A stretch of DNA of 64,000 nt, taken from assembly GCA_020633825.1 (NCBI GenBank), contig JACKCV010000002.1:517001-581000 (forward strand). Reading direction: 5' to 3'. Positions 26,251 through 34,162 of this stretch are shown piece after piece; the first letter of the stretch is position 1, and each line of letters begins with the position of its first letter. The notes below the pieces were generated by a model. It did not search any database, was not told where the DNA came from, and saw only the letters and a list, made by a program, of their open reading frames with translations. Made by a program: the position numbers and the translations under genes. Origin of the DNA: Fibrobacteria bacterium. GTDB lineage: Bacteria > Fibrobacterota > Fibrobacteria > UBA5070.

Positions 26251-27183
26251 TCAGGCCAGTTCGCGGGGAAGCGGGAAGTGGACGTTCTCGGCGATGCCCG
26301 CCCAGGTGTCGACCACGGAACCTGGATGCAGTTGCTGGATCCGTTCCACCAGCCCCTGCACCAGGCTCTCCGGGGCCGATGCACCGGAGGTGATGCCGAT
26401 GGTGGTGGCCTCGGCGAACCAGGCGGGATCGGCTTCGTCGGCCTGGTCGAGCAGGTAGCTGGCGATGCCGAGCTTCTCGCCGAGTTCCCGCAGGCGCGAA
26501 GTGTTGGAGCTGGAGCGGGATCCGATGACCAGGAGGACGTCGACTTCCGGAGCCATGCCGCGCACGGCGGACTGGCGGTTGGTGGTGGCGTAGCAGAGGT
26601 CGCCCTTGGCCGGACCGCTGATCTCGGGAATGCGCTCGCGGAGCGCCTCGATGATCTCGCGGGTTTCGTCGACCGACAGGGTGGTCTGGGTGGTGTAGGC
26701 GAATTGGCGCCCCTCGGGCAACGAGACGGTGCGGGCTTCCTCGGGGGTGCCGACCAGGATCACCGAACCTTCGGGTAGCTGGCCCATGGTGCCCACCACC
26801 TCGGGGTGCCCCTTGTGCCCGATCAGCACGACCAGTCGCTGCTGGGTGGCGTGGCGTTTCACCGCGAAATGGACCTTCTTGACCAGGGGACAGGCCGCGT
26901 CGATGACGTTCAGCCCGCGCTCGGCCGCCGCCGAGAACACGGATTCGGGAACGCCGTGGGCGCTGAAGATCACGTTGGACCCGCTGGGGGCCTCCTCGAG
27001 CTCGTCGATGAACACCGCGCCCTGGTCGCGAAGCCCCTGCACGACGTGCCGGTTGTGGACGATCTCGTGCCGCACGTACACGGGAGGGCCGAACTTCTCG
27101 ATGGCCCGTTCGACGATCTCGATCGCGCGTTCCACGCCGGCGCAGAAGCCGCGCGGAGCGGCGAGAAGGATTCGCTTGGTCAT
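26251..27183 (-). CDS. ispH: 4-hydroxy-3-methylbut-2-enyl diphosphate reductase
   Basis: IspH (LytB) catalyses the last step of the MEP isoprenoid pathway, reducing HMBPP to IPP and DMAPP with a [4Fe-4S] cluster. The 310-residue protein has the three cluster cysteines Cys14 (PRGFCAGV), Cys98 (DAACPLVKK) and Cys197 (GDLCYATTNRQ), plus the substrate-binding motifs SAHGVPE, IGHKGHPEV and ITSGASAPE. The length is normal. It is convergent with telA (48-base gap) and divergent from the peroxiredoxin gene. Confidence 0.96.
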   Translation of the reverse strand: MTKRILLAAPRGFCAGVERAIEIVERAIEKFGPPVYVRHEIVHNRHVVQGLRDQGAVFIDELEEAPSGSNVIFSAHGVPESVFSAAAERGLNVIDAACPLVKKVHFAVKRHATQQRLVVLIGHKGHPEVVGTMGQLPEGSVILVGTPEEARTVSLPEGRQFAYTTQTTLSVDETREIIEALRERIPEISGPAKGDLCYATTNRQSAVRGMAPEVDVLLVIGSRSSSNTSRLRELGEKLGIASYLLDQADEADPAWFAEATTIGITSGASAPESLVQGLVERIQQLHPGSVVDTWAGIAENVHFPLPRELA

Positions 27184-27400
27184 AGGGGTTCCAAGGTAGG
27201 AATCGCAGGTCCGGTCGGCACCTGGTCGGGATTGACAGAAAATGACTTCGACGCCTCCCCAGGCCCCATCATGAGGGAATTCCAGGTCCGTTAAGAATCA
27301 TTCAAGGACTCTGGTCGCAAGGCCTCGAACCGTGGTATCTTGACGCACATCCCGATTACCAATGGGAAGCAAGAACCACCAGACTCCAAGGAGATCGCGT

Positions 27401-27985
27401 ATGTCCGTCCTCGTCGGCAAAGCCGCCCCCGATTTTTCCGTCAAGGCCGTGAAGGCCGGAGAAGTCCTCGAAGATTTCACGCTTTCCCAGTTCAAGGGGA
27501 AGAAGTACGTGGTCCTGTTCTTCTACCCCCTCGACTTCACCTTCGTGTGCCCCACGGAGCTGCATGAATTCCAGGCCAAGCTCGCCGAGTTCGAGAAGCT
27601 CGACGCCCAGGTGATCGGTGCCAGCACCGACAGCTGGTTCTCCCACGTCGCCTGGCTCGAGACCCCCAAGAAGGTCGGTGGCATCCAGGGCGTGCAGTAC
27701 CCCATCCTCAGCGACTTCAACAAGACCATCGCCGCCGACTACGATGTCCTGCTTCCCGGCGGGATGGCCCTGCGCGGCACCTTCATCATCGACAAGGACG
27801 GCGTCGTGCAGAGCCAGGTGGTCAACAACCTGCCCCTGGGCCGCAACATCGACGAGACCTTGCGTACCCTCAAGGCGCTGCAGTTCACCGAAAAGCACGG
27901 CGAAGTCTGCCCCGCCGGCTGGAACGAGGACGCCAAGTCCATGAAGCCCACCGCCGACGGTCTCAAGGCCTACTTCGGCGAGTGA
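27401..27985 (+). CDS. Typical 2-Cys peroxiredoxin (AhpC/Prx1 type)
   Basis: The 194-residue cytoplasmic enzyme reduces hydrogen peroxide and organic peroxides. The peroxidatic Cys50 lies in FFYPLDFTFVCPTEL and the resolving Cys170 in HGEVCPAGW. GGMALRGTFIIDKDG is also characteristic. AAGGAG at 27389-27394 fixes the start at 27401; an upstream in-frame ATG (27362) adds 13 residues without a ribosome-binding site. No ahpF or thioredoxin reductase gene is adjacent. A clear terminator follows. Confidence 0.94.
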   Translation: MSVLVGKAAPDFSVKAVKAGEVLEDFTLSQFKGKKYVVLFFYPLDFTFVCPTELHEFQAKLAEFEKLDAQVIGASTDSWFSHVAWLETPKKVGGIQGVQYPILSDFNKTIAADYDVLLPGGMALRGTFIIDKDGVVQSQVVNNLPLGRNIDETLRTLKALQFTEKHGEVCPAGWNEDAKSMKPTADGLKAYFGE

Positions 27986-28036
27986 TGTCCCCTCCCGGCC
28001 CGGCGTCGCTCCGGGCTGGATTGGATTCCAGGAAGG

Positions 28037-28067
28037 GCCTCCTCCGCATCGTGCGGTGGGGGCTTTT
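28037..28067 (+). terminator. Terminator after the peroxiredoxin gene
   Basis: An 11-bp stem (GCCTCCTCCGC / GCGGTGGGGGC, one mismatch and one G-U pair) with loop ATCGT is followed by TTTTCCTTTT. It lies 52 bases past the stop codon. The remaining bases up to the tRNA-Ser promoter hold nothing recognisable. Confidence 0.8.
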
Positions 28068-28289
28068 CCTTTTCCGGAATCCGCCGAAGGGTTTCGCGGG
28101 ATGGCGCAGGAACTTTCGGGTTCACCTCGGGTCGGGAGTCTGCGGCATGGATCGTTCCCGGCTTTCTCGGGGCGCGAGGCCCCGATCCTCCGGAGTCCCG
28201 ACCGGGCTCGGGCGTCAGGGGCGAAGATCGTTGGCCGGGGCTTCGTCCTTCCCCGGGGACGCGACAATTTCCGCGAAATGGACGGTCCA

Positions 28290-28318
28290 TTGGAAAACCA
28301 TCGGATCGGTGCTATTTT
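28290..28318 (+). promoter_or_regulatory. Promoter of tRNA-Ser
   Basis: TTGGAA at 28290-28295 and TATTTT at 28313-28318 are separated by 17 bases. The -10 with its following bases reads TATTTTCG, close to the TAnnTTTG form at tRNA-Glu. Confidence 0.55.
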
Positions 28319-28339
28319 CGGTATCCTCCCAATCCGAGG

Positions 28340-28426
28340 GGAGAGGTGGCCGAGTGGCTTAAGGCGACGGTTTGCTAAATCGTTGTAGGCTAAAACCTAC
28401 CGGGGGTTCGAATCCCCCCCTCTCCG
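28340..28426 (+). tRNA. tRNA-Ser (anticodon GCU)
   Basis: An 87-base class II tRNA: acceptor GGAGAGG/CCTCTCC with discriminator G, anticodon stem ACGGT/ATCGT with loop TTGCTAA (anticodon GCT), a long variable arm GTAGG/CCTAC, and T-arm GGGGGTTCGAATCCCCC. CCA is not encoded. Confidence 0.96.
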
Positions 28427-28430
28427 TTTC

Positions 28431-28464
28431 CGGCCCCGGTGGCATCCGCCATCGGGGCCGTTTT
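28431..28464 (+). terminator. Terminator after tRNA-Ser
   Basis: The 12-bp stem CGGCCCCGGTGG / CCATCGGGGCCG (one G-U pair) with a six-base loop is followed by TTTT. It lies between tRNA-Ser and gltX. Confidence 0.85.
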
Positions 28465-28525
28465 CGTTTCCAGGGTCGTGGCATCCACAAGGCGGTGGAG
28501 CACTCCCCTCGCAGCAAGGAATTCC

Positions 28526-29983
28526 ATGTCCGATACCGTTCGTGTCCGCTTCGCTCCGTCGCCCACCGGCTTCCTGCATGTCGGCGGAGCCCGCTCGGCT
28601 TTGTTCAACTGGTTGTTCGCCAAGCGGATGGGCGGGAAATTCCTCCTGCGCATCGAGGACACCGACCAGACCCGCTACAACGAAGCCGCCCTCCACGACC
28701 TCATCCGCGACCTCAAATGGCTGGGGCTGACCTGGGATGAAGGTCCGGAAGTGGGCGGGCCCCACGAGCCGTACTACCAGAGCCAACGCCTGCCGATGTA
28801 CAAGAAGGCCTCCGAGGAACTCCTGGCCAAGGGCGCCGCCTATCGCTGCTTCTGCACTTCCGAACGCCTCGACGCGTTGCGCAAGCGGCAGGAGGAGAAC
28901 AAGCTCCCCCCCGGATACGACCGTCACTGCCGCGACCTGACCACCGAGGAGTCGGACGCGCGTGCCGCCGCCGGGGAAGCCCATGTGGTGCGTCTCAAGT
29001 CGCCCATGTCCGGCAAGACCGTCTTCACCGACATGGTTCGCGGCGAGATCGAATACCAGAACCACGTGCTCGACGATCTGGTCCTGCTCAAGACCGACGG
29101 TTTCCCGACCTACCACCTGGCCAACGTCGTGGACGACCACGACATGCGCATCACCCACGTCCTGCGTGGCGACGAGTGGATTCCGTCCACCCCACGGCAT
29201 GTCCTCCTGTACCAGGCCTTCGGCTGGACTCCCCCCGCGTTCTGCCACCTTCCCGTGATCCTGGCTCCCGGAGGGGGGAAGCTTTCCAAGCGCAAGGGCG
29301 CGGTTTCCGTGGGCGAGTACCGCGAGAAGGGGTATCTGCCCCATGCCTTGTTCAATTTCCTCGCCTTGCTCGGTTGGAGTCCCGGCGACGAACGCGAGAA
29401 GATGTCCCTGGAGGACCTGATTGAGAGCTTCAGCCTCGAACGGGTGATGCCCAAGGCGGCCGCCTTCGACGAAACCAAGTTGGAGTGGCTCAATGGGCAG
29501 TACCTGATCGGATCGGCCCCGGAGGAGATCGAATCCGAAGTGCGGCGCTTCCTCGTGGATCGAGGCTTCGGGGAGGAATTGTCGGAGAATCCCGCCACCC
29601 TCGAAAAACACATCCGACTCCTCAAGGACCGTTCCCGTCGTCTCGACGAACTGGTCGACACGGGGCTCTATTTCTGGCGCGACCCCGAGACCTACGAGGA
29701 GAAGGCGGTCGCCAAGCATTGGAAGCCCGAGACGGCCGCGCGCATGCGCTCCCTCGTGCTGCGCCTGACCGAGCAGGCCGACTGGTCCCACACCGCCCTC
29801 GAAGCGCTCTATCGGGATGAAACCGAAAAGCAAGGTGTGAAGTTCGCCGAATTGATCCATCCCACCCGGTTGGCGGTGTCCGGCTTGTCGTTCGGTCCCG
29901 GCTTGTTCGAACTGCTCGAGGCCTTGGGAAGCGATTGCGTCCTGCGCCGCCTGGCGATCGCCCTGGAGAAGCTTTCCGCCTGA
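28526..29983 (+). CDS. gltX: Glutamyl-tRNA synthetase
   Basis: The 485-residue class I synthetase charges tRNA-Glu. Seen are the HIGH-equivalent in FAPSPTGFLHVGGARSAL, the editing-free catalytic core RIEDTDQTRY, a zinc-type CFC motif near YRCFCTSERL, the KMSKS-equivalent KLSKRKG, and a helical anticodon-binding C-terminal domain. AAGGA at 28516-28520 supports ATG 28526; the frame extends further upstream into the tRNA-Ser terminator. Whether it is discriminating or also charges tRNA-Gln cannot be told from this window. Confidence 0.96.
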   Translation: MSDTVRVRFAPSPTGFLHVGGARSALFNWLFAKRMGGKFLLRIEDTDQTRYNEAALHDLIRDLKWLGLTWDEGPEVGGPHEPYYQSQRLPMYKKASEELLAKGAAYRCFCTSERLDALRKRQEENKLPPGYDRHCRDLTTEESDARAAAGEAHVVRLKSPMSGKTVFTDMVRGEIEYQNHVLDDLVLLKTDGFPTYHLANVVDDHDMRITHVLRGDEWIPSTPRHVLLYQAFGWTPPAFCHLPVILAPGGGKLSKRKGAVSVGEYREKGYLPHALFNFLALLGWSPGDEREKMSLEDLIESFSLERVMPKAAAFDETKLEWLNGQYLIGSAPEEIESEVRRFLVDRGFGEELSENPATLEKHIRLLKDRSRRLDELVDTGLYFWRDPETYEEKAVAKHWKPETAARMRSLVLRLTEQADWSHTALEALYRDETEKQGVKFAELIHPTRLAVSGLSFGPGLFELLEALGSDCVLRRLAIALEKLSA

Positions 29984-30265
29984 TCCTCCGTTCCAAGGAG
30001 GGAGCGATCGAGGCCCACCCTGGCCGACGGATGCCCGATCGGCGGGCGGGAGCCTCCGCGAGCCGTACCCGCAGCCCCGTTCCCCCCGACAACACCCTGG
30101 ATGCGGAAGGGGGTCAAGCAGGGCCAGGTGACCTTCCGTCGCCCCTCGGTCCTGTTGCCGGTGGCAGGTTCGAACCGTCGGATGCGTGCTGGTCGGAGGG
30201 AACGCTCCGAGGTGGAGGTCTGTTCAGGGGGGGAAGTCGGGAACGATCCGCGGCAAGCCCTGCGA

Positions 30266-30808
30266 TCAAGCCAGTGCGTTCGAGGCGCTCCAAGCTGGTT
30301 CGGACCGGGTGTGCTCGAAGGGTGGGGGAGTGCCGACCGTGGGGCCAGGTCCGGTCTGGGCGGCGAATTCCGTTTTCGTCGGGAAGGGTGGGCAGGGCGA
30401 CACCGCAAGGGTTGCGGAAGGGGCGTGCGGAGCGGCATCGCCACACCGGGGATCCACCGGGCGCAGCGTCCGCAAGCGCTCGAAATGTCGGTGCAAGGCC
30501 TCGTCGTTGCGCGATCGCGCGTAGGCGATCATGGCCTCCAGGTAGGTGCACCGAGCCTGGTCCAGGCGGAGCCAGGAGGCCACGGTTCCCAGATGGGCCG
30601 GGCCGAGATGCCTCGTGCCCTGGAGGATCTTGGCCAGGAGGCTGTGGTCGATCTTGAGCCGCAGGGCGATCTGTCGCACGGAAACGGGTTTCCCCAGGCC
30701 CCGGCGCCATTCCACATGCGCTTGGAGGTATCGTCGGTACTCGACGAATTCGTAGATCTCCGGAGCTCCGGAGCGTTCCGGTAGCAATGGCGGCGCAGAC
30801 ATGTCCAC
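30266..30808 (-). CDS. Short TIGR02147-type protein (Fibrobacter-expanded family), C-terminal half missing
   Basis: The first 115 of 180 residues match the N-terminal part of TIGR02147 proteins, a family greatly expanded in Fibrobacter: EIYEFVEYRRYLQAHVEWRR, a helix-turn-helix-like VSVRQIALRLKIDHSLLAKI, LQGTRHLGPAHLGTVASWL and YLEAMIAYARSRNDEALHRH. Full-length members have about 270 residues with a second winged-helix half. Here the tail after residue 115 is proline/alanine-rich and unlike that half, and neither neighbouring frame downstream carries it. It may therefore be a decayed or shortened regulator. The start at 30808 lies in a plausible position, but the Shine-Dalgarno is weak. Confidence 0.7.
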   Translation of the reverse strand: MDMSAPPLLPERSGAPEIYEFVEYRRYLQAHVEWRRGLGKPVSVRQIALRLKIDHSLLAKILQGTRHLGPAHLGTVASWLRLDQARCTYLEAMIAYARSRNDEALHRHFERLRTLRPVDPRCGDAAPHAPSATLAVSPCPPFPTKTEFAAQTGPGPTVGTPPPFEHTRSEPAWSASNALA

Positions 30809-30888
30809 CTCGGAAAGGATATGTCCGCTCGGGCGCGGTTCCTATCGCCGGAACACCAGGGGGCGTTGATGCGTTGTCAACGGTGGAT

Positions 30889-31347
30889 TCAATGTCCCAG
30901 GTGGTACGGCAGCCCGAGGACGATGGTATGGGCTCGGTAGACCTGTTCCAGAAGGACGAGGCGAGCCATGGAATGAGGGAGGGTGATCGGGCCGAGGGAG
31001 ACCTTCACGCACCGCTGGAGAAGGTCCGGATGCAACCCGTTGGCCGAACCGATGACGAGCCCGACTTCGGGGGATTCCCGCCGCCAGGATTCGAGCCGTT
31101 GGCCCCATCGTTCACTGGGCCAGGCTTCCCCCCGGCTGTCCAGGGCCAAGCGCGTGTTGCAACCCTCCAGGCGTTTCAACGCCAGATCGGCTTCCTTGCG
31201 CAGAGCCTCGGGTCCATGGGCTTCGGGAATCTCGTGGATCTCCAGGCGGCACATCTTCTCCAGGCGTTTGGCGTATTCCTCCACGGCGGGCCCCAAGGGT
31301 TTGGGGACGATCTTCCCGAAGCAGACCAGACGGATGCGCAGGCTCAT
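30889..31347 (-). CDS. rlmH: 23S rRNA (pseudouridine1915-N3)-methyltransferase
   Basis: The 152-residue SPOUT methyltransferase modifies pseudouridine 1915 in helix 69 of 23S rRNA. The C-terminal trefoil-knot sequence is diagnostic: VIGSANGLHPDLLQ, KVSLGPITLPHSMARLVLLE and QVYRAHTIVLGLPYHLGH (family usually ends PYHK/H). The N-terminal IRLVCFGK also fits. The start overlaps the CDF transporter stop (ATGA), so the two genes are coupled with rlmH second. Confidence 0.95.
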   Translation of the reverse strand: MSLRIRLVCFGKIVPKPLGPAVEEYAKRLEKMCRLEIHEIPEAHGPEALRKEADLALKRLEGCNTRLALDSRGEAWPSERWGQRLESWRRESPEVGLVIGSANGLHPDLLQRCVKVSLGPITLPHSMARLVLLEQVYRAHTIVLGLPYHLGH

Positions 31348-32306
31348 TCCCGCCCCGGGCACACGGCATGCCCGTGCCAATGGTCCACGCCCTGTGGCTC
31401 CACTTGGAAGGTGGCGTGCAGTCCGGGGTGGTCGTGATGGATGAGATCGAGCGCAAGGCGGAGGATTTCGGAGGAGCTCGCCGCATCGGAGTGCACCAAG
31501 TGGGCGCTGAGTGCCGCTCCGTCCCCACCCAGGGGCCACAGGTGCAGGTCGTGGACCGCCTCGACACCCTCGATCCGCGACAGCGCATCCTGCAGGTTCC
31601 GCGTGTCGTGAGGGGCGGGGACGGCATCGAGCAGGGCCGCGAGGGTGGCTTGCAGGAAGGGCCAGGTCGAAATCGCGAGCCAGGCCGAGACTCCCAGGGC
31701 CAGAGCGGGGTCGATCCACGCCCAGCCCGTGAAGTGGACGGCCAGTCCGCCCACCACGACGGCGGCCGACAACACCGCATCCGAGACAAGGTGCAGGAAA
31801 GCACCCTTGGCGTTGAGGTTCCCGGTATGCCGGGACAACCACCATGCCGAGAGCGAGTTGACCAGGATGCCACCCAGGGCCCAGGCGGAGATCGCGAGTC
31901 CCTCCAAGGGAGTGGGGTGGAGGAGCTTCCACACCGATCCCACCGCCACGGCCATGGCCCCGGCGATCACGAGGACGGCGTTGGCGAACCCGGCCAACTG
32001 CTCGGCCCGGTGCCACCCCCAGGTGCGCAGACTGGTGGCCTTGCGCGCGGCGAGCACCGCCGCTCCCCAGGCGAGCACCAGACCCGCCGCATCCCCCAGG
32101 TTGTGGACGGAATCCGACAAAAGTGCCGCCGAGCCCAACGCCACACCCGCCACCGCCTGGGCCAGTGCCCATCCGAGGTTGACCAGCCCGGTTCCTCCCA
32201 GAGCCGGTGCCCCCCGATCCCCTCCATGGTCATGTCCATGCGAACGGGGATGCCCATGGTCGTGTCCTGCGGAATGCGAATGTCGGTGCGAGTGATGGCC
32301 TCCCAT
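31344..32306 (-). CDS. Cation diffusion facilitator transporter (CzcD/ZitB type)
   Basis: The 320-residue inner-membrane transporter exports zinc or similar divalent metals in exchange for protons. The N-terminus is histidine-rich (HHSHRHSHSAGHDHGH). Six membrane helices follow, with the metal-site motifs ALLSDSVHNLGD in TM2 and HLVSDAVLSAAVV in TM5. The C-terminal ferredoxin-like domain includes VEAVHDLHLWPLGG and ends HWHGHAVCPGRE. ATG 32306 begins the His-rich tail; the frame extends to 32375. rlmH follows with a four-base overlap. Confidence 0.93.
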   Translation of the reverse strand: MGGHHSHRHSHSAGHDHGHPRSHGHDHGGDRGAPALGGTGLVNLGWALAQAVAGVALGSAALLSDSVHNLGDAAGLVLAWGAAVLAARKATSLRTWGWHRAEQLAGFANAVLVIAGAMAVAVGSVWKLLHPTPLEGLAISAWALGGILVNSLSAWWLSRHTGNLNAKGAFLHLVSDAVLSAAVVVGGLAVHFTGWAWIDPALALGVSAWLAISTWPFLQATLAALLDAVPAPHDTRNLQDALSRIEGVEAVHDLHLWPLGGDGAALSAHLVHSDAASSSEILRLALDLIHHDHPGLHATFQVEPQGVDHWHGHAVCPGRE

Positions 32307-32328
32307 GCCTGCCAAGATACCTTCCTCC

Positions 32329-32509
32329 CTCGCCCAACCAGCCGCGACCCCTCTGGTTGCTCCGGCGGGCAGCACAGCGCCTCCGCCCCCCTTCGTCGGT
32401 GGACAGATCCACTTCCCCTGGTCCCCTCCGTCCCCTCCTCCTCGCTCAACCTGTCGCGAACCCTATCGTTGCTCCAGCGGGCAGCGCAGCGCCCCCGCCC
32501 GCCTTCGTC
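32329..32509. repeat. Two 69-bp imperfect direct repeats
   Basis: Segments 32329-32397 and 32441-32509 align over 69 bases without gaps and differ at only about ten positions. Both end in CTTCGTC. A 43-base C/T-rich spacer separates them. They lie in the non-coding gap between the CDF gene and the icd terminator. I see no gene in them. Confidence 0.75.
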
Positions 32510-32513
32510 CAAA

Positions 32514-32552
32514 AACAAAACGGCGAGGGCACAAAGCCCTCGCCATTTTGTT
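32514..32552. terminator. Bidirectional terminator between icd and the CDF gene
   Basis: The perfect stem GGCGAGGGC / GCCCTCGCC with loop ACAAA is flanked by AACAAAA on one side and TTTTGTT on the other, so either strand ends in a T-rich tract. It serves the reverse-strand icd transcript. Confidence 0.88.
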
Positions 32553-32591
32553 CGCCACCCGCAAACCGCTCTCCCTCCACCAAGGATTTTG

Positions 32592-32684
32592 CCTCAGGAG
32601 GGATGCAGTCGCCGCGACGCGACCCCGCTCGGCGTACCGAGGTACGCCGAGCGGGGAGAGGAGCAAGAATGCGCCCTCCTGAGG
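32592..32684. repeat. Nested inverted repeat downstream of icd
   Basis: An inner 34-base palindrome (32623-32656, arms CCCCGCTCGGCGTACC and GGTACGCCGAGCGGGG around GA) is enclosed by an outer pair of arms CCTCAGGAGGG (32592-32602) and CCCTCCTGAGG (32674-32684). The structure starts 6 bases after the icd stop codon and lies before the true terminator. Confidence 0.85.
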
Positions 32685-32689
32685 AAAAA

Positions 32690-34015
32690 TCACATGTGCG
32701 CGATGATGTTGTCGCCAAACTCCGAGCACTTCACCTTCGTCGCCCCGTCCATGAGACGGGCGAAATCGTAGGTCACCTTCTTGGAGGCGATCGCTCCCGC
32801 CAAGCCCTTGTTGATGAGATCCGCGGCTTCGGTCCAGCCCATGTAGCGGAACATCATCTCGCCGGAAAGGACCACCGACCCGGGGTTCACCTGGTCGAGA
32901 TCCGCATACTTGGGAGCGGTCCCGTGGGTGGCCTCGAAGATGGCGTGACCGGTCACGTAGTTGATGTTCCCTCCGGGAGCGATGCCGATGCCACCCACCT
33001 GCGCGGCGAGCGCGTCGGAGAGGTAGTCGCCGTTGAGGTTCAGGGTGGCGATGACGTCGAAGTCCTCGGGGCGCGTGAGCACCTGCTGGAGGGTGATGTC
33101 GGCGATGGCGTCCTTGATGACCAGGCCGGCACCACGCTTGCCTTCGGGAATCTTGCACCAGGGGCCGCCGTCGATCTCGACCGCGCCGAAGGCTTCGCGC
33201 GCGACCTGGTAACCCCAGTCGCGGAACGCACCTTCGGTGAACTTCATGATGTTGCCCTTGTGCACGATGGTCACGCTCTTGCGACCGTTCTTGATCGCGT
33301 ATTCGATCGCGTCGTGCACCAGACGGAAGGTGCCGGTCTTGGAGACGGGCTTGATGCCCACACCGACGTTCAATGCGTTGTCCATGCCCGTGACGCCGAT
33401 GGATCCCCAGAAGTCGGCGGACTTGGCTTCGGAGTTGAAGCGGATCTTGTCGAAGGCCTTGGGGAACTCGGTCTCCAGGAACTTGAGGATCTTGGCGGCG
33501 TCGTCCGATCCACCCGCCCATTCGATCCCGGCGTAGATGTCCTCCGTGTTCTCGCGGAAGATCACCATGTCGACCTTTTCCGGAGCCTTCACCGGAGAAG
33601 GAGTCCCCGTGTAGTACATCACCGGGCGCAGACAGACGTAGAGATCGAGCATCTGGCGCAGGGCGACGTTCAGGGAGCGGATTCCGCCCCCGACGGGAGT
33701 GGTGAGAGGGCCCTTGATGCCGACCAGGTACTCCTTGAAGGCTTCGACGGTTTCGTCGGGAAGCCAGGTATTGGGACCGTAGGTCTCGTTGGCCTTTTCG
33801 CCGGCGAAGACTTCCATCCAGGAAATCTTGCGCTTGCCGCCGTAGGCTTTCTCCACGGCCGCGTCGAGGACGCGGACGGAGGCTCGCCAGATGTCGCGAC
33901 CCGTGCCATCCCCCTCGATGAAGGGGACGATGGGCTGGTCGGGGACCTGCAGCGCACCGGTGGGAGTCTTGGTGATCTTCTCTCCGGTGGGCACGACAAT
34001 CTTCTGGTAGGCCAT
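32690..34015 (-). CDS. icd: Isocitrate dehydrogenase (NADP-type, bacterial)
   Basis: The 441-residue enzyme oxidises isocitrate to 2-oxoglutarate in the TCA cycle. Signatures are IPFIEGDGTGRDIW near the N-terminus, the substrate loop TTPVGGGIRSLNVALRQ (Ser phosphorylation region), LDLYVCLRPV, FRENTEDIYAGIEW, NLNGDYLSDALAAQVGG and EATHGTAPKYA. Of three in-frame starts I chose ATG 34015, because GGAGA stands nine bases before it, whereas it would be too close to the ATG at 34024. Cofactor preference is inferred from family resemblance only. Confidence 0.95.
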   Translation of the reverse strand: MAYQKIVVPTGEKITKTPTGALQVPDQPIVPFIEGDGTGRDIWRASVRVLDAAVEKAYGGKRKISWMEVFAGEKANETYGPNTWLPDETVEAFKEYLVGIKGPLTTPVGGGIRSLNVALRQMLDLYVCLRPVMYYTGTPSPVKAPEKVDMVIFRENTEDIYAGIEWAGGSDDAAKILKFLETEFPKAFDKIRFNSEAKSADFWGSIGVTGMDNALNVGVGIKPVSKTGTFRLVHDAIEYAIKNGRKSVTIVHKGNIMKFTEGAFRDWGYQVAREAFGAVEIDGGPWCKIPEGKRGAGLVIKDAIADITLQQVLTRPEDFDVIATLNLNGDYLSDALAAQVGGIGIAPGGNINYVTGHAIFEATHGTAPKYADLDQVNPGSVVLSGEMMFRYMGWTEAADLINKGLAGAIASKKVTYDFARLMDGATKVKCSEFGDNIIAHM

Positions 34016-34162
34016 GGCGTTCATTCTCCGGTCGATGGATTCATCGGGGGGGGGTGACGGCAAAAAGGGGATCGGGAGGATCACCTTCGTTTGAAGCAAA
34101 GATGCAATTTCGTCGCGGTCTCATCCCCGATGCCCTGCGCAGGTTCGTAGGATGGACTCCGT

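Noticed and set aside
27232..27237. A TTGACA upstream of the peroxiredoxin gene considered as its -35 box
   Set aside because: No acceptable -10 lies 16-19 bases downstream. TATCTT at 27336 is too far away to pair with it.
30160..30190. A GGCAGGTTCGAACC segment resembling a tRNA T-arm
   Set aside because: No acceptor, D- or anticodon stems can be drawn around it.
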